DNA of 64,000 nt from NCBI GenBank assembly GCA_017512145.1, contig JAFWHB010000031.1, forward strand, positions 62,001-126,000, in the 5' to 3' direction. The notes beneath the pieces are model-generated. The model did no database searches, was not told the DNA's origin, and saw only the letters and a list, made by a program, of their open reading frames with translations. Every line of letters begins with the position of its first letter. Within the stretch, counting starts at the first letter, position 1. Below, one piece after another: positions 16,598-25,206 of the stretch. The position numbers and the translations under genes are program-made. Source of the DNA: Mogibacterium sp. GTDB lineage: Bacteria > Bacillota > Clostridia > Peptostreptococcales > Anaerovoracaceae.

Positions 16598-16624
16598 TAT
16601 ACACCCATAAGCGGATGTTGTCAA
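16596..16624 (-). promoter_or_regulatory. cysK promoter
   Basis: Minus-strand TTGACA (16624-16619), a 17-base spacer, and TATATT (16601-16596). Near consensus. Transcription would start inside the palindromic operator and cover the leader peptide. Confidence 0.85.
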
Positions 16625-16675
16625 CCCCCTTTGGGCACAAATAATAATCTTAATTTTCAATCCGTATTAGTGGTG

Positions 16676-16705
16676 TTGACGGACAGTCACTTGAGATTGT
16701 ACAAT
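16676..16705 (+). promoter_or_regulatory. Promoter of the LOR/SDH family gene
   Basis: TTGACG (16676-16681), an 18-base spacer and TACAAT (16700-16705), followed by AAGGAGG at 16715 and ATG at 16731. Confidence 0.55.
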
Positions 16706-16730
16706 TTTTAACGTAAGGAGGTTTATTTTT

Positions 16731-17819
16731 ATGGCTTTTAATATGACACCGTATCACGCACCGGACTTCAGTGAAGCTATGTTCACAGAGGCGCCTGACT
16801 GCAGACTTGAGGGTGCACCAATAGATGGTGTTGCACCTGAAGGCTATCATGCCATGAGCATCTACCCTGAATATTTCAAGATAGACGGGAAGTGGCTCCT
16901 TGCTGAAGAGAGCCGCATGGACTGTGTGCCGGTCTATAAGGATGGCAAGGTTCATGTAGTCGAGTTCCGCAATCTGAGCAAAGGAGATCTGGTAATCTGC
17001 GGCAGAACTGAGAATGCCGAAGAAGGCATCTATCTGTACGCTACCGGATTCGAATCACCGGGCAAGGCTAAGGATACATTTGCATTCCGCCAGGGTCACT
17101 CAAGAGAGAGTTCATTCTCCCGTGACTATGATGAGCTCTATGATCTTCTGAAGTATGAGAAAGACAATGGCAAGATCGTCTGGGTAATGGGTCCGGCATT
17201 CGCATTTGACCACGATGCCCGTGATGCTTTCTCAAAGATAGTCGAAGCAGGATATGCTCATGCTATCCTCGCAGGCAACGCTCTTGCAACTCATGATCTC
17301 GAGGGTGCTTACCTGAATACAGCACTCGGTCAGAACATTTACACTCAGGAGAATCAGCCGAACGGACACTATAACCATCTCGATACCATCAACAGAGTGC
17401 GTCTTTATGGCTCGATCCCTAAGTTCATCGAAGAAGAACATATCGACAACGGCATTATCTACAGCTGCGAGAAATGCGGCATCCCGTACGTACTCGGCGG
17501 CTCGATCAGAGATGACGGTCCTCTCCCTCCAGTATATGGCAATGTATACGAGGCTCAGGACGCAATGCGCGATCAGGTCAGAGATGCCACAACAGTTATC
17601 TGCCTCGCAACGATGCTCCACACGATAGCTGTCGGCAACATGACACCATCATACCGCGTCACTAAGGATGGAACAGTACGCAAGGTCTACTTTTACTGCG
17701 TAGATGTTTCTGAATTCATGGTCAATAAACTCACGGACCGCGGGAGTCTCTCATCCAGAGGCATTGTCACCAATGCTCAGGACTTCATCGTCAATATCGC
17801 AAGAGGACTCGGTCTCTAG
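16731..17819 (+). CDS. LOR/SDH (TIGR00300) family protein, possibly ornithine cyclodeaminase-like
   Basis: 362 residues. The conserved C-terminal part has GIPYVLGGSIRDDGPLPPV (about 247-265), LATMLHTIAVGNMTPSY and a final KLTDRGSLSSRGIVTN segment, the pattern of the LOR/SDH bifunctional-enzyme conserved region. Residues about 140-180 (KIVWVMGPAFAFDHDARDAF, AHAILAGNALATHD) look like a nucleotide-binding fold. Some archaeal and cyanobacterial members convert ornithine to proline with loss of ammonia, so an arginine/ornithine catabolic role is plausible but unproven. A Cys pair (YSCEKCGIPY) is present. AAGGAGG precedes the ATG. Single-gene unit ended by a strong terminator and divergent from cysK. 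Confidence 0.75.
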   Translation: MAFNMTPYHAPDFSEAMFTEAPDCRLEGAPIDGVAPEGYHAMSIYPEYFKIDGKWLLAEESRMDCVPVYKDGKVHVVEFRNLSKGDLVICGRTENAEEGIYLYATGFESPGKAKDTFAFRQGHSRESSFSRDYDELYDLLKYEKDNGKIVWVMGPAFAFDHDARDAFSKIVEAGYAHAILAGNALATHDLEGAYLNTALGQNIYTQENQPNGHYNHLDTINRVRLYGSIPKFIEEEHIDNGIIYSCEKCGIPYVLGGSIRDDGPLPPVYGNVYEAQDAMRDQVRDATTVICLATMLHTIAVGNMTPSYRVTKDGTVRKVYFYCVDVSEFMVNKLTDRGSLSSRGIVTNAQDFIVNIARGLGL

Positions 17820-17837
17820 CAGACTATGGATACAGCA

Positions 17838-17868
17838 AAGCCCCGGCAGTGAATGCCGGGGCTTGATT
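17838..17868. terminator. Terminator between the LOR/SDH gene and the tRNA editing gene
   Basis: AAGCCCCGGCA (17838-17848) pairs perfectly with TGCCGGGGCTT (17854-17864), followed by GATTTTG on the plus strand. It separates convergent genes and may act both ways. Confidence 0.85.
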
Positions 17869-17887
17869 TTGTCATGACGTATAATGG

Positions 17888-18376
17888 CTACATCTTGATG
17901 AAGTGTATCTCATTGCCGTGCTCCTTGAGGAGCTTTACAACATCGCGGGTCTTGATGAAAACAGTCGCTGTGTTGTCGCAAGGATGGATGCCCATGACGG
18001 TATGCTCATAGTCCTTGTCGAAGAATACGATGACATCCTTCTCTTCGTTATTGAGGATTCCGAAAGGAGTTACTGCGCCTCGGTAAAGTCCCATCTTGGC
18101 CATGAGATCATCTTCCGATGCAAATGTCAGCGGCCTTGTATCATGCTCCTTCCTGAACTCCTTGAGGTTGACCTTCTTGTCCTCAAGGCAGGTGATCAGA
18201 TAATACTTGCGCTTCTTGTCATCTCTGATGAACAGGTTCTTGGCTATGAGATCAGGATGCGGCAGCTCGCAATCGAGCATTTCGTCTATTGTATATACCG
18301 CCTGATGCTCTACCATCTCATAATCTATCTTACGCGAATCGAGAAGATCAGTTATATCCTGCTTGGTAAGTGGCAT
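17888..18376 (-). CDS. Prolyl-tRNA editing protein (PrdX/ProX, YbaK-like)
   Basis: 162 residues. It matches the YbaK/aminoacyl-tRNA deacylase domain that clears mischarged Ala-tRNA(Pro) in trans: the conserved lysine region NLFIRDDKKRKYYLITC, then VNLKEFRK, then GLYRGAVTPFGILN, as in PrdX of clostridia. The usual role is fidelity of proline decoding. RBS AAAGGAG before ATG 18376. It follows the HerA-like gene by 25 bases and is probably co-transcribed. A second, more distant paralogue lies at 47795-48331. Confidence 0.88.
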   Translation of the reverse strand: MPLTKQDITDLLDSRKIDYEMVEHQAVYTIDEMLDCELPHPDLIAKNLFIRDDKKRKYYLITCLEDKKVNLKEFRKEHDTRPLTFASEDDLMAKMGLYRGAVTPFGILNNEEKDVIVFFDKDYEHTVMGIHPCDNTATVFIKTRDVVKLLKEHGNEIHFIKM

Positions 18377-18401
18377 GTCGAAAACTCCTTTCTTTAATAT
18401 A

Positions 18402-20168
18402 CTATTTCTTGAGAAGTGTTCCGAAGAGGTTGCGTCCGAGTGTAGCGCCTATATTGCCTCCTATGGTCTTGCCCTTCTTGCCGAGAACAGCTTCGCCGAT
18501 CGCTTTGCCTACCTCTCTGCCTATCGAGCCTCCGGTAGATCTTACTACCTGTCTGGTACCGGATTTGCCGAGGAAGTTATCCGCCATGTCGCCGATGAAG
18601 GACCCGCTCTCCTCTGTCTCTCTGGCTGAAGCAGCCTTCTTTGAGCTTGTCTTAGCCTGCTCTGCTGCCTTCTGCTCGACCTCCTGCATCTGAGGTGTAG
18701 GCTGTGGTACATAGCCGGATGCCGGAGATTGTGCTGCAGCAGGTGCCGGGTCAGCATAGTCAAAGCTGATCTCCTGCGGCTGCTGCTGAGGCTGCTGGGC
18801 CGGAGTAACAGGTGTGTTGAAGTCTGCGCTGTATGTATAGCCGCCTCCTGCCTGCACAGGTGCAGCAGGAGCTCTTCCTGTTATGACCTCATAAGCAGAG
18901 ACATCATCTACCATCGTCTCATACTTGCTGTTGAGAATGGATTCCTGAATGAGGCTTGCTCTCTCTTCGTCTGTAAGAGGTCCCATTCTGCTTTCAGGAG
19001 GGAGAATGAATGCATGCTCAGCCATGGATGGTGCGCCCTTCTCATCGAGAGTTGAAACGATAGCTTCACCTGTTCCGAGATTAAGGAGCAGCTGCTCGGT
19101 ATCGAATGCCGGGTTGACTCTGAACGAATCTGCTGCAGCCTTGACTACTCTCTGCTCTGCAGGTGTATATGCATGGAGTCCGTGCTCGATCTTATTGCCG
19201 AGCTGGGACATTACTGCATTAGGAATATCTCCGGGGCTCTGTGTTACGAAGAATATTGAGACACCCTTGGATCTTATCAGCTTGACAACCTGCTCGATCT
19301 TCTCGAGGAGGCTCTTGGATGCATTCTTGAAGAGAAGATGTGCCTCATCGAAGAAGAATACGATCTTAGGCTTCTCAGGGTCACCTACCTCCGGAAGGAC
19401 CTCGAACAGTTCTGACAGTAGATACAGCATGAATGCCGAATACAGTCTTGGCTTGTTGATCAGAGTCTCTGCATCGAGAATGTTGATGATACCTCTTCCA
19501 TCCGGTGCTGTCAGGAAGAAGTCTCTTATATCTATGGCAGGTTCGCCGAAGAATTTGTCTGCGCCTTCTGCCTCGAGTGCAACGATGGCTCTTATTATTG
19601 TCGAAGTGGACTGCTGAGGAATGTTGCCGTAGTCCATCTTGAACTGATCAGAATGATCAGCTGCATATTGCAGCATAGCCTTCATGTCCTTGGTATCTGT
19701 AAGGATCAGGCCGAGGTCGTCAGCGATCTTGAAGATGACCTGCATCAGCTCTGTCTGAGTATCGTTCAGATCGAGGACCTGCGAGAAGAGCTGCGGTCCC
19801 ATCTCAGATACTGTTGTTCTCAGAGGTGTGCCCTTGTCTGTATAAATGTCGAATATGGATACAGGGTATCCTTCATATCTGAAGATATCTCTGATGCTGA
19901 ACTTGTCGAGACGCTTCTGCATATTCTCATTGTCATCACCAGGTACTGCTATTCCTGCCATGTCGCCCTTGACGTCGGACATGAAAACAGGAACTCCGAT
20001 CTGGGAGAAGCTCTCTGCCAGCACCTTGAGGGTTACCGATTTGCCGGTACCTGTCGCACCGCAGATGAAGCCGTGTCTGTTGGCTTTGTCAGGACGCATG
20101 CAGATCTTATCTCCAATCTCCCCGTTATTACCCTGTCTTGCGAAATATATCATTCCATTATCTATCAT
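18402..20168 (-). CDS. HerA-like helicase/ATPase (DUF853 family)
   Basis: 588 residues. Walker A GATGTGKS at 37-44, Walker B KIVFFFDEAHLLF near residues 265-277, and the following IRSKGVSIFFVTQSP segment are typical of DUF853/HerA-like P-loop ATPases, which form hexameric rings and translocate DNA. Residues about 435-530 are a Pro/Gln/Ala-rich linker (PAQQPQQQPQEISF), and the C-terminus is Gly-rich with GXXIG/GRXXG repeats (SIGREVGKAIGEAV, KTIGGNIGATLGRN) of the kind seen near membranes or in self-associating tails. Cellular role unknown. It starts with AAGGAG and its own extended -10 promoter. Confidence 0.9.
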   Translation of the reverse strand: MIDNGMIYFARQGNNGEIGDKICMRPDKANRHGFICGATGTGKSVTLKVLAESFSQIGVPVFMSDVKGDMAGIAVPGDDNENMQKRLDKFSIRDIFRYEGYPVSIFDIYTDKGTPLRTTVSEMGPQLFSQVLDLNDTQTELMQVIFKIADDLGLILTDTKDMKAMLQYAADHSDQFKMDYGNIPQQSTSTIIRAIVALEAEGADKFFGEPAIDIRDFFLTAPDGRGIINILDAETLINKPRLYSAFMLYLLSELFEVLPEVGDPEKPKIVFFFDEAHLLFKNASKSLLEKIEQVVKLIRSKGVSIFFVTQSPGDIPNAVMSQLGNKIEHGLHAYTPAEQRVVKAAADSFRVNPAFDTEQLLLNLGTGEAIVSTLDEKGAPSMAEHAFILPPESRMGPLTDEERASLIQESILNSKYETMVDDVSAYEVITGRAPAAPVQAGGGYTYSADFNTPVTPAQQPQQQPQEISFDYADPAPAAAQSPASGYVPQPTPQMQEVEQKAAEQAKTSSKKAASARETEESGSFIGDMADNFLGKSGTRQVVRSTGGSIGREVGKAIGEAVLGKKGKTIGGNIGATLGRNLFGTLLKK

Positions 20169-20225
20169 GTGTCGCTCCTTTCATCCGGATCGGCTGCCAA
20201 AGTTATTTGATGCTCATTTGATGTA

Positions 20226-20253
20226 ATTATAGCATATACTTATTTGCTGTGAA
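20226..20253 (-). promoter_or_regulatory. Promoter of the HerA-like gene
   Basis: Minus-strand TTCACA (20253-20248), 16-base spacer, TATAAT (20231-20226) preceded by TGC, giving an extended -10. Confidence 0.65.
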
Positions 20254-20263
20254 ATCTATGGGG

Positions 20264-20291
20264 TTTTCACTTTTCCAATTAATGGTATAAT
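20264..20291 (+). promoter_or_regulatory. Promoter candidate for the M16C peptidase gene
   Basis: TATAAT at 20286-20291 with a weak TTTTCA at 20264-20269. The -10 lies 44 bases before ATG 20336, which has GGAGA in front. Confidence 0.5.
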
Positions 20292-20335
20292 TGTTTCGTT
20301 CATAGCATGAATATTAGAAATGATCGGAGACGATA

Positions 20336-23218
20336 ATGGAATTAAGAATCAATGACAAGCTGTATGGCTTTACCGTAAACAGAATAAGGGACATCGAGGA
20401 ATTCGAGGGACAGCTGATAGAAATGACTCATGATAAGACCGGCGCAGGTCTTGTATGGGCCAGGAGCAGCGAAGAGAACAAGCTGTTCTCCGTAGGCTTC
20501 AGGACCCTGCCTGAGGATAACACAGGAGTGTTCCACATTCTCGAGCATTCGGTTCTCTGCGGATCTGAGAAGTATCCGGTCAAAGAGCCGTTCGTCGAGC
20601 TTCTCAAGACTTCGATGAACACATTCCTCAATGCAATGACATATCCTGACAAGACTCTCTATCCTGTTTCGAGCAGGATCGAGCAGGACTATCTCAATCT
20701 GATGGATGTCTATCTCGATGCAGTCTTCCGTCCGAGTATCCTGACCAATCCGGATATCTTCTATCAGGAAGGCTGGCATATAGATACAGCAGGCGCGGTT
20801 CCCGCCTATAAGGGTGTAGTCTTCAACGAGATGAAGGGAGCCATGTCAGATGTTGACCAGGTAGCTGAGAGAACACTCGGCAAGCTGATGTTCCCTGACA
20901 CATGCTACGGATTCAATTCAGGCGGAGATCCGGATGCCATTCCAGATCTTACTTATGATGACTTCATCGCAAGATACAACAGATTCTATCATCCTACCAA
21001 TTCATACTTCTATCTTGACGGCGACATCCCTCTTGAGAAGACTCTCGAGAAGATAGACTCCTACCTGTCAGGATACGACAGACTCTCCGATGTGCCTGCT
21101 CTTATCATGCAGGAGCCGGTCGTCAGATCAGATACAGCCAGATATATGGTCGGCGACGAAGGCGGCAAAGCTGTCATCACCTTTGGCAGGATCGTCGGGA
21201 CCTGGGAAGACAGATGCAAGCTCCTGGTACTCAGCGTTCTCACAGAGCAGCTCGCTGATTCCAACGAGTCCCCTCTCAAGAGAGCCGTACTGTCATCAGG
21301 TCTTGCTGAGGACTTTGAGCTCTATGTTTCGGATGGTATAGCCCAGCCGTATCTCATGATGCTCTTCCGCGGCGTCGATCCTGATTCGGCCGGAGAGGCC
21401 GGAGACAAGCTCCTTGAGATCGTAAGGGATACCACGCGTAAGATCCTCGAGGAAGGCATCCCTGCCAGAGATCTTGAAGCATCGATCAATCAGCTTGATT
21501 TCAGATTCAGACAGTATCCTGAGCCACAGGGCCTGTACCGCGCCAGCGTTGCGCTGAATTCCTGGCTCTATGGCGGCGACCCTGCGCTTTATCTCAAGAC
21601 AAACGAAGCAGTCGCAGAGCTCCGCAGTGCTGTTGCAAGTGGCGAAGCGGCCAGACTCGCCGAAGAATACTTTGCCGATACGGCAGGATTCACAAGACTT
21701 GATCTCATCCCGTCCTCAACTCTCGGAGCTGAGATGGAAGCCGATGAAGCTGCACGCGTTGCTAAGATAACTGGAGCTATGACTGAAGAAGAGCGTACGG
21801 CTCTTGAGGATCTGAATACTGAGCTTCTCAGGTGGCAGGAGACTCCTGACAGTGAAGAGGCTCTCGCGACCATCCCTCAGATCGAGCTTTCAGACATCAG
21901 CAAAGTTCCTGAGCTCATCGGAACGGATGTCAGCACAAGAGATGGCGTCACCATGCTCTATCACCCGCTGCCGACTAAGGGAATCGTATATATCAACGCA
22001 TACTTCCCTATTACAGATCTCAGCCTCGAAGAACTCCCGGCTGCAGCGCTCCTCACAGAATTCTACAAGGATCTGCCGACAGAGAACTACAGCGTCATAG
22101 AGCTCCAGAATGAGATCAAGACCTATGTAGGTTCGATATCCTTTGGCATAGATATCAACGCCAAGGACAGAGACAATTCTGCCTGCACACCATGCCTCAG
22201 AGCACGTGCTGCAGTCCTCAAGGAGAACCTCGCGCATGCAGAGGATCTGATCATAGAGATCCTGACTAAGACAAAGTTCGATGACAAGGCTCTTATGAAG
22301 GAGCTTGTCACACAGATAGATGAAGACGGCAAGAGATATGCGGTCTCCTCCGGACACAGGCTCGCTATCTATGCATCAAGATCGCATTACTCGTCACGTG
22401 ACGCAGCAGCAGAGGCGATCAACGGATGCACTTTCATAAGATACATGCACGAGCTCGCAGCAGGATTCGACGAGAAGATCGAAGACTTTGCCGGATTTGC
22501 AAAGGCACTTATTGACAGGTCCGTTGTCAGGGCCGGAGCTGTGATCAGCGTTACAGCATCTGACGAGACCGATATGGGAAGATTCATCGGAATGCTGCCT
22601 GAAGGTTCTGCAAGACCTGCATCTGCCTCATACAAGTCTTCTCTCCCTAAGAGGCTCGGACTTATGGTTCCTGCATCGGTTTCACACTCTGTTCAGGCAT
22701 ACGACCTCGCTGAGATGGGCGTAAGACCTGAAGGAAGCATCTCTGCAGCAGCAAACATCCTCTCGCTGGCTCATCTCTGGAATGAGATAAGAGTCAAGGG
22801 CGGCGCATACGGAGCTTCCGTCTCCGCAAGCAGAACAGGCTCAATCTTCTGCTATTCATACAGAGATCCAAGCCCTGCAAGATCACTTGGAATATATAAG
22901 ACGATCCCTGAATTTCTCGGAGCATTCACTGCCGATCCTGACATGGATATAGACGGATTCATCATCTCGACGATCGCTTCGACTGAACCTCTTGTATCCC
23001 CGGCATCCAAGGGCCGCTCGGCAGACGACTTCTGGTTCTCGGGATTCACAGATGAAGACAGGATCAGGGTCCGCACCGAGATACTCGAGACCACACCTTC
23101 CGATCTTGCAAAGTGGCAGGACACCTTTGCACACCTTGCTGAAGAAGGCGCCGTATGTGTGATAGGTCCTAAGTCCGCACTTGATACCTGCTCTGACCTT
23201 GTGGTCATGAGCATCTGA
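20336..23218 (+). CDS. M16C family insulinase-type metallopeptidase (presequence protease-like)
   Basis: 960 residues, the full length of the PreP/M16C family. The inverted zinc motif HILEH is at residues 67-71 in NTGVFHILEHSVLCG, followed by PVKEPFVELLKTSMNTFLNA as in mitochondrial presequence protease. Two homologous halves enclose a chamber that degrades unfolded peptides of tens of residues; the second half has lost the zinc site, as expected. No signal peptide, so cytoplasmic peptide turnover. Monocistronic, with a promoter and a clear terminator. Confidence 0.95.
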   Translation: MELRINDKLYGFTVNRIRDIEEFEGQLIEMTHDKTGAGLVWARSSEENKLFSVGFRTLPEDNTGVFHILEHSVLCGSEKYPVKEPFVELLKTSMNTFLNAMTYPDKTLYPVSSRIEQDYLNLMDVYLDAVFRPSILTNPDIFYQEGWHIDTAGAVPAYKGVVFNEMKGAMSDVDQVAERTLGKLMFPDTCYGFNSGGDPDAIPDLTYDDFIARYNRFYHPTNSYFYLDGDIPLEKTLEKIDSYLSGYDRLSDVPALIMQEPVVRSDTARYMVGDEGGKAVITFGRIVGTWEDRCKLLVLSVLTEQLADSNESPLKRAVLSSGLAEDFELYVSDGIAQPYLMMLFRGVDPDSAGEAGDKLLEIVRDTTRKILEEGIPARDLEASINQLDFRFRQYPEPQGLYRASVALNSWLYGGDPALYLKTNEAVAELRSAVASGEAARLAEEYFADTAGFTRLDLIPSSTLGAEMEADEAARVAKITGAMTEEERTALEDLNTELLRWQETPDSEEALATIPQIELSDISKVPELIGTDVSTRDGVTMLYHPLPTKGIVYINAYFPITDLSLEELPAAALLTEFYKDLPTENYSVIELQNEIKTYVGSISFGIDINAKDRDNSACTPCLRARAAVLKENLAHAEDLIIEILTKTKFDDKALMKELVTQIDEDGKRYAVSSGHRLAIYASRSHYSSRDAAAEAINGCTFIRYMHELAAGFDEKIEDFAGFAKALIDRSVVRAGAVISVTASDETDMGRFIGMLPEGSARPASASYKSSLPKRLGLMVPASVSHSVQAYDLAEMGVRPEGSISAAANILSLAHLWNEIRVKGGAYGASVSASRTGSIFCYSYRDPSPARSLGIYKTIPEFLGAFTADPDMDIDGFIISTIASTEPLVSPASKGRSADDFWFSGFTDEDRIRVRTEILETTPSDLAKWQDTFAHLAEEGAVCVIGPKSALDTCSDLVVMSI

Positions 23219-23245
23219 TAACAGCCAATATATGATCAATTGAAA

Positions 23246-23284
23246 AGGTGCCCTCCATGCTATGTGGAGAGCACCTCTTATTAT
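23246..23284 (+). terminator. Terminator after the M16C gene
   Basis: AGGTGC (23246-23251) pairs with GCACCT (23271-23276) and CTCCA with TGGAG, with one mismatch between and a 7-base loop. T-rich CTTATTATTC follows. Confidence 0.75.
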
Positions 23285-23307
23285 TCTTAATTATGCCTGC
23301 GACCGGA

Positions 23308-24219
23308 TTATGAATTGCGGCGTCTTGGCTTGCCGTTATTGTAGTCTCTGAAGAACATTACGCCTGTAAGAAGTACTACTACTGCGATTATGATGGTCAG
23401 GATCTTGACATCGAGTGTCTTGACGAAGAAGTATGCGATCAGAACTCCGATCGCTCCGCCGGCCATCTGTGTGATGACTGCCATCAGGTCAAATCTTCCT
23501 GCTTTGATGTACTGCGGGCCGCTGCCGAATGCCATCAGCATAGCTGAAGAGCCCATTACGATAGGAAGTGTTGCGGCTACGCTGAGTCCGAGTCCGCAGC
23601 AAAGCGCCATGCAAGGAGCGTAGAGTCCGACTCCGATGTTCATCAGGACGCCGAGAATGAACTGAACGATAGCTGCGATGACAAGTCTTCCGGCAGAAAG
23701 CTTGAGTCCGTCACCGACAAGTCCGAATGGTCCTACGGCAAATACTCTGAGTGCCATGATGATGCCGAGGATGATCATGCCGACACCCATCATGAGCCTG
23801 ACCCCCTGGATGTTGAGCTTAGTAACGAGCTTAGCTCCGCAAAGAGCTCCGATAACAGCAGCTACGATCAGGACGCCAAGTGTGAGACCGTCTACTCCTG
23901 CAAGAGCTGCGAAGAGGAATGCCTCAAGGCAGATCGGAAGTGTATCGCCGACATTCAGTGTTCCCGGAATATCTCCATCTCTTACAGACTTGCCGAGCTT
24001 GAATCCTGCAGATGTTGTCGCATAGGAGCCGATGCCGAATACATCGAGGAAGTTAGCAACTACTCCGACAATCGTGTTGTATGGAATGTACTTCTTGCTC
24101 TCATCCCACTTCTCCTTGCCATCTTCACTTGCAAGAATGGATTTGCTCTTCCTGATTACAAGGAACAGGTTGAGAAGCAGTCCAAGGACAGCAAGTACTT
24201 TAAGAATTGTAACGATCAT
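23308..24219 (-). CDS. TauE/SafE (TSUP) family permease
   Basis: 303 residues with about 8-9 hydrophobic helices in two similar halves. The segments FLDVFGIGSYATTSAGFKLG and the later MNIGVGLYAPCMALCCGLG match the duplicated TSUP signature. Members move sulfite, sulfoacetate or other organosulfur anions across the membrane. Start ATG 24219 with CGGAGG upstream. It is a single-gene unit, divergent from an unknown membrane protein; nothing in the neighbourhood names the substrate, although cysK nearby is another sulfur gene. Confidence 0.85.
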   Translation of the reverse strand: MIVTILKVLAVLGLLLNLFLVIRKSKSILASEDGKEKWDESKKYIPYNTIVGVVANFLDVFGIGSYATTSAGFKLGKSVRDGDIPGTLNVGDTLPICLEAFLFAALAGVDGLTLGVLIVAAVIGALCGAKLVTKLNIQGVRLMMGVGMIILGIIMALRVFAVGPFGLVGDGLKLSAGRLVIAAIVQFILGVLMNIGVGLYAPCMALCCGLGLSVAATLPIVMGSSAMLMAFGSGPQYIKAGRFDLMAVITQMAGGAIGVLIAYFFVKTLDVKILTIIIAVVVLLTGVMFFRDYNNGKPRRRNS

Positions 24220-24266
24220 ATATGTATACCTCCGTGGTCAAAGTGTTATTCCGTAATTAGCATCTT

Positions 24267-24275
24267 ATTATATCA
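24267..24275 (-). promoter_or_regulatory. Extended -10 promoter of the TSUP gene
   Basis: Minus-strand TGATATAAT, with no clear -35. It is mirrored by an identical TGATATAAT for the divergent gene. Confidence 0.55.
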
Positions 24276-24310
24276 CAAATGGCAAGAAGCTGTGCTGTCA
24301 GCTGCGGATA

Positions 24311-24319
24311 TGATATAAT
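24311..24319 (+). promoter_or_regulatory. Extended -10 promoter of the unknown membrane protein gene
   Basis: TGATATAAT at 24311-24319, 31 bases before ATG 24351. It lies inside the longer frame that would start at 24279, which argues for the ATG at 24351. Confidence 0.55.
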
Positions 24320-24350
24320 TTGTCTGGTAATCATCACGGAGGGAACAGCC

Positions 24351-25154
24351 ATGGCACAGAAAAAAGGATCAGCCGCAGGCAGCGAGCCTAAGGAACCGGA
24401 TTACATCCTGCGCGCTGCCAAGTCTATCAGCAAGGGCGTCAATTCAAGGGCGGATGCCTATCTTTCCGGCGAATATGACCCTAAGAAGGAAGCCCGCAAG
24501 CATCTAGTCAAGGGAACGACTACGGCTCTTGTTGTGCTGTCACTTCTTACCGGACTCGCTTTCCAGGGTCCTGCGGATATCAACGAGGAACAAGCCGCAG
24601 CAAATTACAGGCCGGCTCCTATCGTTATGGATGTTGATGATTTCGTCAACGCTCCTGTCGATGACGAGGACGATGCCGACGAAGAGAAAGGCTCACGTCT
24701 CAGCTTTGTCGCAAGGTTCAGGCAGGCAGTCCTTTCACTTCCGCAGTCTGTAAGACTTCTGATCATTACTCCGCTGTGGGCGATCGGGACTGCACTGATG
24801 ACAATGATTTCCTTCCTGTGGAATGTGATATTCACATCCCCGCTTGGAGCATTCATAGCGTCCCTCGCGATGGGATTCCTTGTACTTCTCGGTACTTTCA
24901 CAGCTACAGCTAAGATGCTCTTCCCGGACATTCCGCTTAACAAGCTCCTGTCCAAACGCAACCTCCTGATCCTTGGAGTGACAGCCTGCGTCCTCTCAAT
25001 AATAGATGCAGCCGCCCCGCTCTACTGGCATCAGTATCCGCTGGCAGCTGCACTAATCAAGATCGTATTCGGCGGAACAGTGATCGGTATCCTCTCAGTT
25101 AAGACCAGGAACCTGTTCAACAAGATACAAGGTCTTCCGCCACTTTCATATTGA
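24351..25154 (+). CDS. Unknown membrane protein with acidic loop
   Basis: 267 residues from ATG 24351, chosen because GGAGGGAACAGCC lies directly upstream and the promoter -10 sits within any longer frame. Not recognised as a known family. The N-terminus is basic and soluble (residues 1-55), one membrane segment follows at about 58-75, then an exposed stretch ending in a strongly acidic run (DDEDDADEEKGSR, around 103-115), then about four more membrane segments to the C-terminus. Single-gene unit with its own promoter and terminator. No function can be assigned. Confidence 0.75.
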   Translation: MAQKKGSAAGSEPKEPDYILRAAKSISKGVNSRADAYLSGEYDPKKEARKHLVKGTTTALVVLSLLTGLAFQGPADINEEQAAANYRPAPIVMDVDDFVNAPVDDEDDADEEKGSRLSFVARFRQAVLSLPQSVRLLIITPLWAIGTALMTMISFLWNVIFTSPLGAFIASLAMGFLVLLGTFTATAKMLFPDIPLNKLLSKRNLLILGVTACVLSIIDAAAPLYWHQYPLAAALIKIVFGGTVIGILSVKTRNLFNKIQGLPPLSY

Positions 25155-25174
25155 TAATCATATTGATATTCCAG

Positions 25175-25206
25175 GATGACGGCTTTGATCAGTCGTCATC
25201 TTTTTC
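25175..25206 (+). terminator. Terminator of the unknown membrane protein gene, inside the 3' end of the convergent anti-sigma gene
   Basis: GATGACG (25175-25181) pairs with CGTCATC (25194-25200), followed by TTTTT on the plus strand. The stem includes the last Asp codons and the stop of the RsgI-like gene on the other strand. Confidence 0.7.

Noticed and set aside
18949..19617. 222-codon plus-strand frame opposite the HerA-like gene
   Set aside because: Antisense shadow of a clear ATPase gene with no promoter or ribosome binding site.
24279..24350. Longer start for the unknown membrane protein
   Set aside because: The extra codons contain the promoter -10 and lack a ribosome binding site, while ATG 24351 has a good one.
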